Shown in pieces: positions 23,601 to 35,900 of a stretch of DNA of 64,000 nucleotides (positions are counted from its first letter, which is position 1; every line of letters begins with the position of its first letter). The DNA is from Dipteris shenzhenensis. Its lineage: Eukaryota > Polypodiophyta > Polypodiopsida > Gleicheniales. The notes beneath the pieces are model-generated. The model was given only the letters and a program-made list of their open reading frames with translations. It was not told the origin of the DNA and ran no database searches. The translations under genes were made by a program, and so were the position numbers. The DNA lies in assembly GCA_047967505.1 (NCBI GenBank), contig CM106538.1, one strand, 5' to 3'.

Positions 23601-26600
23601 TGGTCGTCCTCAAATGCTAGCCTTGGTATTTGTAAGATGACACCAATCTTTTTCCTTCAAATGCAAAGGAGACTTGTTTTTTGTCCCAATCATCATGACT
23701 GCAATCTTCATTTGAATACTTTGAGATTGCAAGTTGCCATTGTAGGCCAAGGAGGGAGAGAGAGACAGACAGAGAGAGATTATTAGATTCTTGAAAGACC
23801 AAAAAAATGAAGTTTATTATAGTCTGTGGAAGAACAAAGGATCTATGAGATTGAAGAAAACCAGTTACATTTAAAAACTAAATGATGGATCCACTAAAGC
23901 TGGCATCCACACTCCAAGACTGATACCTAAAACAAAAAAAAGAACAGGTAGGGTGTCTCTATAGGAGGCTATACATAGCATATCATGTCAATCCTCAAGG
24001 GAGCCATGGAATATTACTATTGACGAGCCGCTTTTGTCATCAAGTATTGAATCCTTTGTATACTCGCTGAGGGACCAAGGCCATAAATAGTAGAGGATAC
24101 AGAATATGATCTTGGACTCACTAAAGCACGTGTCCACTCCCAAGAATGATATCTAAAACCAAAAAAAGAAAGTAGGGTGTCTCTAAAGGAGGCTATACAT
24201 AGAATATCATGTTAGCCCACAAGAGAGCCATGGAAGATTGCTATTAAGAAGCCGGTTTTGTCATCAAGTATTGAATCCTTTGTATACTTGTTGTTGGGGG
24301 ACCAAGGGCAAAATTTGGTAGAGGATAAAGAAAATAATCTTGGCATGCAATGGCTCTAGTGAAGGCTAGTATCGTTGATGAATGAAGTCAATGATAGGAC
24401 ATTGGCTATGATTAATGTGGGTAGCCTATCTGTGGCCCTCTCTCCTCCTCTGTGGTCTATGAGAGAGAGCTTGTTGCTTGCCAAGTGCCACAAGCATTCC
24501 CATTGTCTGTCTCCCCAAGTCAAACATAAGGAGGGGATATTACAATGTCATGCTCTCTAGGTCTCAGTTGTATATTCTCTTTAGTTACCTTTGGCCAATG
24601 TCTCTTGAGTGGATTATCATCATCTGGCGAGGATCAAGTACTTATGATCTCATCTTCGCACTCTAAGCAATCGATCTCTATGTTGTTAAGCCTAGTGTAG
24701 AAATTTTGCGACACGTCTCTAATCAAGGTGGACCAGGATGTGGGTTTCTATTGGTTAGCTTTCCTTTTCACGTCCTCATGTATTTTACGAGAGGCATGAC
24801 TCTTCTTATGCTTTCTCAATTCGGCAACACTTAGTTGAGTCATGCCCTCTGGATGATGTACTAGTCTTACCTTTCAGAGTGGTACATGCTTTAGTGTATT
24901 CCTCTTGGGAGATTCTAGATAGCATTTCAGGTGGCAAATCTGGAGGGCTAGATGCACAGAGGCCTTAGACTATTCAAAAGTCTAAGGCCTCTCATACTTT
25001 GGCTAGTATTTGGACAGATACCATACATAGTCTGATAGCCACTTGGATGAGCTTGTAGGGATCTTCTCGAGCGGCCTCTACTAGGAGGGCTACTTACCTT
25101 AGCAAATGGAGAGGCTCCCCTTTCTTCTCAAAGTCCTCTATAGAATGGGTGGCATTTTGCAGCCTCAACCTTGTATTTTTTCTACCTCCTTTTGAGGAGT
25201 AATTTTGTCCATCTTGGAGCCTTATTTCATGCACTAAATATTTGAGTATGGAGAGATTGAGGCCTTATTTCTGCATGTTTGAGCATACTAACGTCTCCCT
25301 CTATTGCTAGTACCATACACAAGGTCAAAACCAACCGAGACATCAAATTCTGTCTTGATGTTGCGGTGTCAAAGTGCTTAACTCTATGGAGATATGTGGC
25401 TACCTGAAACGTTGCATCAAGTTGTGTAGGAGCGGCTTCAAACTCTGCCAAAAGAATCTGATGTGGAATCGATGGCTTGTTTTGATCATCATGTGCACAA
25501 TAAAACTTGTAGCACTCTCTTAGAGACTAGTCTACCTCTGATAGGTTTGGGTGCTAGATGAGGCTGCCATTCATCCGAGCTAGGTAAATAAGGGAATCAA
25601 AGAGGAGATTTGGTTTTGGGATCCTAAAAATGGGACTAAAAAAATGATCGCTCAATTTTGGTGAGTGAGTGTAGCATACCCTTTGCTTGTTCGGCATGTA
25701 TAGCTAGTCTTGTCACCAAGATTGGGCATGAAAAAAGAACCCCTAGGTTAGTAAAAGACAAAATTGTTGCCCAAATTATGTTGAAGATCATAGTCTTGGT
25801 TTTTCGAATCTTGACCTTCAAATCATGTGTCCCACAGAAAGTCTAGAGTGTGTCTAAATGTGAGAGGTCCTTAGGGAAAGAGAAAATAAGGCCACAAAAT
25901 CTGCATATAGGAGAATCAAGATAGGGAATCTAGCTAAGAGTGAATTTATGCCGCCTAGTGTCACAATGAATGACTCAAGATCATCAATGTATACTCCAAA
26001 CAAATTTAATGATAAGGGAATCCTTGCTTGACCCTTATCGTATTCATCACCTCCTTTTTCCAACCAACTATCTTCTAAAATCTTACCTGATACCCACTCA
26101 TAGGGTGTCATGGCTATCCAAATAATATCTTGACTATACCCTAAGTCTATAGGATGTCAAAGACCTTGGCATTGTGTCAACAAGTCTTGTAGAAATCCAC
26201 AAAGCAAAATTAAGTTCTCTATCTGAATACCTTGAGAGAGAGAGAGAGAGTTCTATGAACATTTCTTGAAGACCACAAGTGATCTATGGGACCAAAAATC
26301 TTACATATGTAGAGAAAATCCAATATCAGAGAAGACCATCTCCAAGTAAAAGATCTTAAGAAACATGAGAAGAGAAAAACCACCAAACCTAAATGGACTT
26401 ACAAAGACTTCCAATGAGACACAAAAACATCAAACCTAAATATACCTACAAAGACTTCCAATGAGACACAAAAACATCAAACCTAAATATACCTACAAAA
26501 ACTTCCAATGAGACACAAGAGTACAAACATTACATTAGTTTGAGTCTGAGAGTCAAGATTCTTTGGCTTGAAATCCTAGATAATAGTATTGCCATCTCTT

Positions 26601-29600
26601 TATATTGCCCATTTTTCCATCTTCCTTGTGAAGGAACATGTGGCCAGCTATCTCTAGAAAGGAAAGGAAAGATTGCAAGCATCATGGAAATGAACTCAAA
26701 TGGAAGTAGGCAATAGCAATGAACCAAAATACTCACATGTAGATAGCTTGATGGTGACTAATATGAAAAGACTCAAGACAAGTACAACACTATATAGTGT
26801 GAGCCTCTAGACTCTATAAAGTCACAATGCATATGGGATAATCTTCCATATGACACATGGCACTGTCTAGGACTCACTAGACTATAAAATAAGTGCTAGG
26901 GACCTAGGACACACAAATACACTCACTTTGACTTCATATTCTAACATCCCCCATGAAGGAAAGGTGAGGGACTACTGGAATGAAGCCAAGAACAGAACAT
27001 GACAATGATGGAGTCTACTACTCTGTGCACCCCAAATAGCTCAGAGGCTCAAATGAAGCATGGCTACTTGACCCAACAAATCGGTCTTGGGAAATGCACC
27101 AACATCCTGGAACTCGTCCAGGCCTGATAGAGAGACCCATCAAAGCCAATAGAAAGGCTTCCACAATACATCCCCCCTTGGCTTCATAGCAAGACTTGCT
27201 GGGAAGCCACACACCACTCATAAAGGAAATAAAACATCATTTGAGGAGGACTTTCCAAGGTTGAGAACCTTTATTGACTCAAGGACACAAGACTCATTAT
27301 TACAAGCATTTTTTGGGAACTACCCAGCGCAGAGTACCAAGCACACATAGAATAGATCAGAAACAAAAGTCCTGATCATCAGGTACATAGACCTCTGAAT
27401 GGAGAGAGGGATCTCTGATGTCGGAAGAGCATGAGTTAGTGTCGAAGCATCATCTTCTTCTTCGTCTTCACTTGTTGCAGCCCCAACCAAGTTAGCATGA
27501 TCCTTGTGTTGTTGCTTGGCAAGCTTCTAGAAGCAACGAACCTTGGTGTGACCAAGCTTCCCATAGTGATTGCATTTGAAAGGCTTGAATTTGCCTTTGC
27601 CCTTGGAGTATAATGCAGTGGAGTCCAGAGTGTCTGCATACCGTCCTCATTATCAATGAGCATAGCAACCATATCATGATAACCCATTTGTGTCACACAT
27701 AATGCTGGTATGATCTCCCAGTACTTAGAAAAATCCTCAATGCTCGAGAGGAGCACAGCAACTTTCATCTTCCCCTACAAGGGCCTTCAGACTAGCAAGC
27801 TGAGTTCCATATGATTCAAGAGAGTCTTCATGCTTCATTTGTAGCTTGAAGAATTCATACTTGAGGAATATCTTTGAATTGATGATTTTGTTGCGGAACA
27901 ATTCTTCAAACTTAGCCCATAAGTCATGAGCAGTGGAGTCAAATTCAAAATGATGAATAACTTCATCACCCAACCCCAAACCAATGAGAGAAAGAGCTTT
28001 GTCATTCAGATTTTCCCAGTGTGCAATTTTCTTTTCATCTAATTGTGGCTTTTTCTCCTTGTCACGAACAACATGCTACACTCCGTACAAGATGCATCTT
28101 TGTTTGCCATTTAGGGAAGTTCTTACCACTTTAACGAAATGGAAGTTGATTTGGAAGACTCCATGGCTGAAAAAGAGTAGAAATGCAAGTGTAACTATGG
28201 AAAGATCACCTTGGTAAGTTATTCATGAGCTGGAGAAGGTCTGGAACTTCTTCATGGCAAACAGAAGTAGAAGGATAGAAACTGTAAAATCAACAACAGC
28301 TCCAAGAGAATGACAGGCAGAATACGGGCACCAACTTGCAAAAAGGAGGAGCAAATGGTGGCCTGGAGTAGAGGTTAACGATGAAGAGGATGGATAGCCC
28401 CACGTTGAGCTGGCTGCATCATGCTTGGGTTGTCAAATCATTGAGCTCAAGAACAAAATCCGTGCACAAAAACAAAATTCATCACTTCTTGCAGGAGTTA
28501 TAACTTGTCACAAAAAACTCACATTGCAATGATGTAAAAACAAAATTTGTAGTACTCAAGGTCCTCTACAACTTTTCTGAAGACACAAAGCTGTGATTCT
28601 GCTTCCAGATCCGGATAGAAGCGTCACATAGTCTACAGGTCACAGAAAGAGCAACAGAAGGGAAGGAGAAGAGAGGTTGAAGATGCAAGACATGGAATGG
28701 AAAGGAAAGTAGAAAAGCATGACTAGGCAAACATAAAGAAATGAAAGAATGCTAGAAAGAAATGTACAACCAAAGAAAAGTACTTACATGACCAAGAAAG
28801 TATTGAGTCTTGATTTTCTGACATGAGAAAGTACAATGCCTTTATAGGATAGGCACACTCACTATGGGATAAGTCCCATAGTGACACGTGGCACTCTAGG
28901 ATATAAATTAATATAGTACTACTCTAGAACTCAATAGAAACACACTAAAAGTCACTCAAATTGGCTCCATTTCCTAACAGAAGTGGTAGATCATGGCATG
29001 GTGAAGAGAGCCAATGGTCGATGTAGATCACCTTCTCCAAAAGCTCCAAACAATGGTGAGGCTAAGGGAGGGGAAAGTGGAAAGAAAGGAGGAGAACTAA
29101 GTGCCTTCCAAGGAGGAGAAGGGAGAGTAGCATCATTGGCCTTCCTCACCTCATCCTCTTGGAAGGGAAAGGGAAAGAGAGAGCAGGGCTAGGAACATGG
29201 CTCTAATACCACATGAAAGAACATGTGGCCAGCTATCTCTAGGAAAGGAAAGGAAAGATTGCAAGCATAGTGGAAATGAACTCAAATAGAAGTAGGCAAT
29301 AGCAATGAACCAAAATACTCACATGTAGATAGCTTGATGTTGACTGATATGAAAAGACTCAAGACAAGTACAACACTATATAGTGTGAGCCTCTAGACTC
29401 TAGAAAGTCACAATGCATATGGGATAATCTTCCATATGACATGTGGCATTGTCTAGGACTCACTAGACTATAAAATAAGTCCTAGGGACCTAGGACACAC
29501 AAGTACACTCACTTTGACTTCATATTCTAACACCTTGCTTCCTTCATTTTAGAAATCTCCCCATCCTAATTCTTCAAATGTGTGGGTGTGTGCGATTCTC

Positions 29601-29869
29601 CTGTGATCCGGATATTTGTGCCTTTGAGCTTATAGGACTGCCTTAGGAATCTTATCCTCACCCTTGTTGTTTTAGATGTAATGACTATGTGGGAGGTAGG
29701 CTTGCCATGTCATCCTCTTAAAATTTTAATTTTGAATAGAGATATGATTTTGGATATTCTCCTTAGCTATGGCAAGACATCGATCTAGTTCTAGGAGTGA
29801 GTCTAAGCAAAAAGGCCAAAGCGAGACAAGCTTGAGTGGAGTGGAAGGGGCTTGAGTGAAGAAGTGATA

Positions 29870-29917
<48 letters not shown>

Positions 29918-32900
29918 GGAGGGAGGGAGAAGATATAAGTTTATTAAATTCTTCAAAAGGCCAAAGGATCTATGAAAATTCAAAAAACCAAATACATAAA
30001 AGCTAAGAGATGAAGCCACTAAAGCAGGCATCCACTCGTTAGGCTGATGTTTGAGACAAAAATAATAGGGAGAGAAGTACACCACAATGTCTCTATAGGA
30101 GGGCTCACAGCCTGGCATAACTATCCTCATGAGAGTGATGGGCCATGAGGGATCCTTACAAGGGAACCAGCATTACCACCAAAGGTGTTGGAAGCTTTGT
30201 ATGCTATCTGGGGGGATGTCTACTGACCAGATGAGGATAGAAGAGATGGTCTCAATTGAGAGCTCTGTTAGTGAATGCAAGTATTGTTGAGAGAAGAAGT
30301 TAGTGATAGGATGCAGTTGATGCTCAACTTGGCCAACCTACCTAAGTCCCTCCCTCCTCCTCTGTAGACTTCAAGAGATAGCTCACCGTCTGGGAAGCAC
30401 TACCATCACTCCCATCATTTGTCTCCTCAAGTCAAAGAGTAAGTAGGAGATATCTATGGTCCTCATGTGTGGATCAACACGAAATGAGTGCATTGCATCA
30501 TGCTCTTTGGATCCCGATTGCGTCGTGTCTCCTACGGCCTCTATTTACGGTATCCTAAGTGAAGGAATTTCTTATCATCCTTTGGTTTCTCCAATAGGCC
30601 GTCTTGGTCTCACAATAAGTTGTATCTATGTCATCCGGCCTCAAGTAAGAAATGTCACCACGCATCGTTGATCGAGATGGCTACAAAAACTGAGAGAGTC
30701 CAAATCTGCTCATGAATAGGCAATGGCGACATCCTCAAATCTAATAGGACATGGGGCATCTATATTCAAAGTGCTCTGTTGACTCAATCTATTGCAAGTC
30801 ACATAAGATATAGATTCATTCCTCATCGGGATGCCCTCTACTCTCGATATGCAATTTGTGAGAGGATACTCAGAATTGCCATGTCAAGATCCTCAAGGCA
30901 TGTGGGAGATGGGTCTGGGCATAGCTGGGGGATTGAATAAAACCCTTTTCCAAAATCTAAACTGTGTAGAAGCTCAGTTTTACCAAAAGCTCGTGGGGTG
31001 CTAGGTAGAACCTATATGTGTCGAGCTATAGGAGATCCTCTTTGATGACTTGCATGGATGAGGCCTCAAGGCTATAAAACGGTGGCAATTTATCCATATG
31101 GAGTACTAGGCCTACAAACCATCTGCATGTTCAAGCATACCAATTCCTCTAGCCTCCCTCTGCCACTAGAGAGAGAAGAAAGAAAGAAAAAAGAAAGAAA
31201 ATTTACTTGCATCTTTGAGAGACCAAAGGTACTATGAGACTAAAAAAACAAGATACAATAAAAGCAAAGAGACACGGCCACTAAAGTGGGCATCCACACC
31301 CAAGGCTAATGTTTGAGATGAGAAAATAAATGGGGAGATACACCACACTTGTGGGAGAGTACACAAATGCAAAGGACAAAATGAAGAGAGCTCCCTCTCA
31401 ATCGGCCATCCAATCAACTAACCACCTGAGTGATGGGACTTGTGTATATTGTTTGTGGGGAAAACTCTTAAGGATAGAAAAGATGATCGTAGCTGCAGAT
31501 GCCTTTGGATCTGGTAGGGCTGGCAAAGAATGAAACCAATAATAGAGCGTGTTGATGCTCATCTCAATTATTCTTTCTGGGCTCCTCTCTCCTCTCTAAT
31601 CTCCGAGAAGTAAAAGAAGTCTATGATCTTCCTCTGGATAGGCTTTGATGGGCCCTCCTGGACTCTCATCAACACTCATCTCTATGCCATTGGGTCTTGA
31701 GAAGGAAAGTCACCACACATCGTTGATAAAGATGGATCAAGAAATCTTTAAGTGGACCAAATGAGGTCATGAATAAACAATAGTGCCATCCAAGGATCTC
31801 ATAGTACAAAGGGCATCTGGATGGTCATACGGTACCTCAACACCATGGGACCATCATTGTAGGGCTGTGCAATACCGGCCTCGTATACAATAGATCCATC
31901 ATTGTATCCTATAGTACTATGAGCATCATTTTGACCAATATCCTCCATGTCGACCACTGGACAATCCTCAATGTTCACTGCAGTACCATCATTGTCCTCA
32001 GTACGATCAGTGGTGTCCACTGTAGTACCCCTAGTGACCATTCTCTTATACATGTGTGGACTATTGCAAAGTCCAAAGGGCATCCTTTCATAAACTAGTT
32101 CAGCTAGACCCTGTGCATGTGGTTCTAGGTGGATTTCTGATACTACAAGTAGATGTTCTTTGGGATCTTCTTGTTGGCATAGTTCCACCATGTTGACGGC
32201 TAAGGAACCCAGGGCTCCCATCCAATCCAAAATGACAGCTTCCTCGTCTTCTTGATCAGCCCGATCCAACAAGTAGGTCAAACTTTCGAATCCTTCCAAG
32301 GTTGTCTCCTCATTGATATCTTGGTCACCACCCATGAGCCAATCCCCACAAGCCCAATGCTCCTCTTCGGCTCCGGCTTGTTCTTCAAAATCCTCCTCTC
32401 CTAGTTCTATTGGTATGTGCCTTGCCTGTTCTGTGACCATATCTATTTCGAGGGATGTGGATCCCAGGGGCAATTGAACTTCATTAATTGACCAATCCTG
32501 AATGGCCTTTGTGGATCACAAACATGGCCTACCAAGAAGTAGAGGGTAAGTCTGTTCATTTTCGGTCATATTGACAAATCGAGGGATCGAGCTCTCCTAG
32601 TCATGAGACGACATCCTAATACAACACTAATCTAAGGAGGATGCAACCTAAGTGCAAACATGATGAAGAGAGTGCCCATGACATGTACCTCAAGTCAATT
32701 AGGTTCCAAGATAAATTAGCTTGGACTCATAAAGAGAACCTTGAGATAGTGCAAAGTGCTTGATTGATATTACTTCAAATGAACCTCCCTTTTATAGGTA
32801 AGGGTACTTACATCCATATGCTTGCTCACATGTGGGATATCTCCTCCATGCCATGTGGCAGCTTGCCCTTTACACATACCTTTGCTCTACATGTGCTCAT

Positions 32901-35900
32901 GGCACCACAACTCTCAACATCTCCCCTTGGTGCCATGATCCTTTGGCTGCTGCAAGGTGGTCAGATGTGAGTTACAAGATCAAATCCTCCCGTGGGTGCT
33001 TACATAGCTACTCTCAGGTGGTCAGGTTTGATTTACAAAACATAGGCAAGGTTGGCAAGGTTTTTGTTTCTCAATACATGTTATTCCTGTCATTCTGCTC
33101 ATGGCTTGATGACGATGGCGTTTGCTTCTTTGCTTGACGTAGCTGGATGCATGATGCTTTGTTCTTACATGTGCCTTGATGCTTTATGTGTGGATGCCAT
33201 GCTTTTTACTATGGTCATCTCATGCACTTGTGCTTTTGGCATGCTTATGACAATGGTATGTGCATTCATGCTTTGATTTGTCATTTGTTGCAAAGGTCTT
33301 ACCAATTGATTTCTTTCAATATTGGCAGTGTCTAATTGCATACAATGATTCTGAACTAACAGGTGTGTACAGCTCAAAAAAGTGATCACTTTTTTTTTTT
33401 GGAGCGTGTGCAAATTCTTCCTGGATTGGAAGTTACGCTTTATCGAAGTTTTTGTGAAGAAGAGGGGGCCTTGATGATGTGGCGCAGGGATTCACATGCT
33501 GAATTCCATACTGTGCTTAGCAAGAGGCTCTGTGTGCTTAGGTGGCACTGTGGTGACCTTTGAACCCAACTTGGTTAAACCCAAGGTTTACACAAACTTT
33601 ACCATAGTTCAACTAACCCAAGTAGCTGAACCTAACCATAGTTAATTTTGACTACCTTATTTGCCACCTGGCATTTTTGCGTGGCCTAAGGTAAGCCTTG
33701 GAGAAAAAAAGAAAGAAGCTTGAAGCTTTCTCTACAACGCGGACGGCGAGATGCGACGACGACGGAGCTTGGAGCGCATTCTTTTTGGAGCATGTGAGGA
33801 GTTGGGCATGGATTGTATATGAGCATTATGCTACTTGAGCAGAGATGGTCGAAGGCAGTTGCTTGCTGCACTTGGGAGGCAGATGCATGGCTGTTGCAGG
33901 TCGTGCTACTGAGTGGGTCGTTGGCTGCCTTGTGCAGGGAAGTGTTATTGAGATGCGTTGTGGGAGCATAGCAGCCCATGGCTATGGCTACCTGATGGGG
34001 AAGCTTGTTTTGCAGAGGTAGCCGCTATCATTGTAGCTGTGAGGCACGCAGAGTCGCTTTGTTGCTTGCAATGAGGCAGCTGTTGATGTCGTAGCATTGC
34101 TCTATCCATGAAGGCTGGGTCGCTGGGAACTATGGATGCCGTAGCTGTGGTCGTTAAAGTGGCATTCATGCAGGCTCGTTGAGGTGCTACGAGCCACGGG
34201 CGTCGCTACTGGCGAAGCTTCCGTTCAGTCGAGGTAGTGGGCTGGCTTGTGTTGCTTGATGTGGCTGAAGGGCCGATGTTGGTTGCAGAGATGGACCTCG
34301 ACGAGAGGCTATTTGAGGTGCCTTCGCTACTCAAGGAGCGTGCTATTCGAAGCTTTGTAGTTGGCCTCTCCTTTCGCATAGCCTGAGCTCGTCTCCCATT
34401 CCCTCGCAACCCATTGGTGTGCAGTCGCCTCTGTAAGGGAGTTCTCCACCTCAGTTTCTCCATCGCATCGTCAGAGGCCTGCAGGGAAGGTGGCTGTCAT
34501 CACAGGGGAATAGGCAAGGCCACAGCCAAGCTTTTTGTGGAGGAGGGCGCTATGGTGGTTCTTTCTTTTCACAAAACCGAGGGACTAGATCTCTCTCCAA
34601 GATCTCTCTGCAAAGCTCTCTTTCCCTTAACAATGGAAATTTCCTCATCCGAGAAGAAGAAGAAGAAAGGGCACAATGGAAATGAACCCAAGAAATCTCT
34701 CTCTCAAAACTAGAACTGATAAACTCTCTAATCTTACATTCTGAAACTAATCTAGGAATGGAAGCAATCCTAGTGAACTACTAATAAGCTAAACTAGGAG
34801 AGCTAAACCTATGCTCTGATACCATGACAAATCGAGGGATCAAGCTCTCCTAGTCATGAGACAACATCCTAATACAACACTAATCTAAGGAGGATGCAAC
34901 CTAAGTGCAAACATGATGAAGAGAGTGCTCATGATATGTACCTCAAGTCAATTAGGTTCCAAGATAGATTAGCTTGGACTCATAAAGAGAATCTTGAGAT
35001 AGTGCAAAGTGCTTGATTGATATTACTTCAAATGAACCTCCCTTTTATAGGTGAGGGTACTTACATCCATATGCTTGCTCACATGTGGGATATCTCCTCC
35101 ATGCCATGTGGCAGCTTGCCCTTTACTCATACCTTTGCTCTACATGTGCTCATGGCACCACAACTCTCGACACATATCAAGGACAACAAAATTGGAGAGA
35201 AAAGTTACTTTGCCAATCTTCGTGTGAACACCTTTGACTGCACCCATTGGTTTTACTCTACGTTGATCAACCATGCGTACTTGAAAGTGAACATCACTTG
35301 TCAACTTCAACCCCAGTTTTTGGAGTGTACCTTTTGGCATAATGTTCACAGCCGCCCCACCATCAAGGAAGATGTCCTTCAGCTCCACTCCATGAATCTC
35401 CACGATGAGCTTGGGACTTTGTTCACAAGTGAGGGCAACATAGGTAGAGAAGTGGTCCGGTGTAGACCCATGCTGAGCCAGTAATGTCTCTGGTGTTGGC
35501 TCACTTGGAGTAGATCCCTTCTGTCGACGTTTTGGGAGGTAATTAAGAAATGTAATGGTTTGATGCTTGATTTGGGGGGACAATAGACACAGTTTTCATA
35601 GAGTGAGATTGGGCTTGAAACTCGCAAAATCTTCAAACAAGGAGTAGTGGTGGACACTAGCATTAGCCTTCTGCAACCTCATCCTCCTAGCCTCTGGCCG
35701 AGGGTCGAAGCTTACACAAGGATGCGGATGTACGTCTGAACTGTGAGTCATTGTCTCCTGTGGTTTCTCTTCCATCAATCCTTTCCCTTTTGCCTGGGCA
35801 AGACTAGAGGTCTTGTCCCCATAGCCCCTTCTCTATTGAGTGATGTTGGGGACAAAGTGGAAGAACCTACTTGTGCCTCATTATCCCAGTGCTAAACCTC

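Larger units (their letters stand above)
26629..29532 (-). mobile_element. Gag-only Copia-type LTR retrotransposon B (2.9 kb), with perfect target-site duplication
   Basis: LTRs at 26629-26946 and 29214-29532 match closely, start TGAAxGAACATGTGG and end TTCTAACA on the plus strand. Perfect CCTTG duplications lie at 26624-26628 and 29533-29537. On the minus strand the 5' LTR is the right one; the primer-binding site next to it (complement of 29200-29211, TGGTATTAGAGC) has one change from the initiator tRNA-Met match. A polypurine tract ending ATGGGGGA precedes the 3' LTR. The 2.3-kb interior carries gag and no polymerase genes. It shares LTR ends and polypurine tract with elements C, D and E of this window. 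It lies antisense in kinase intron 1. Confidence 0.92.
32572..35172 (-). mobile_element. Non-coding LTR element (TRIM/LARD-like, 2.6 kb) nested in the Gypsy protease
   Basis: LTRs at 32572-32919 and 34825-35172 are both 348 bp, start TGACAAATCGAGGGATC and end ACAACTCTC-ACA. Perfect CATAT duplications lie at 32567-32571 and 35173-35177. The complement of 34813-34824 is TGGTATCAGAGC, the initiator tRNA-Met primer site, immediately inside the right (5') LTR. A purine tract (complement of 32920-32935) precedes the 3' LTR. The 1.9-kb interior has no gag or pol frame that I recognise. Part of it (about 33480-33560, minus) resembles the sequence flanking the CCACGTCA arrays at 7.2 and 42.3 kb. The equal LTR lengths and few differences suggest it is one of the younger insertions here. 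It depends on another element for movement. Confidence 0.92.

Noticed and set aside
32764-33137. Open frames with hydrophobic segments at 32764-33137 and again at 35017-35484
   Set aside because: The shared first half is LTR sequence of the nested element, which is why the peptide is repeated; it is not a gene.
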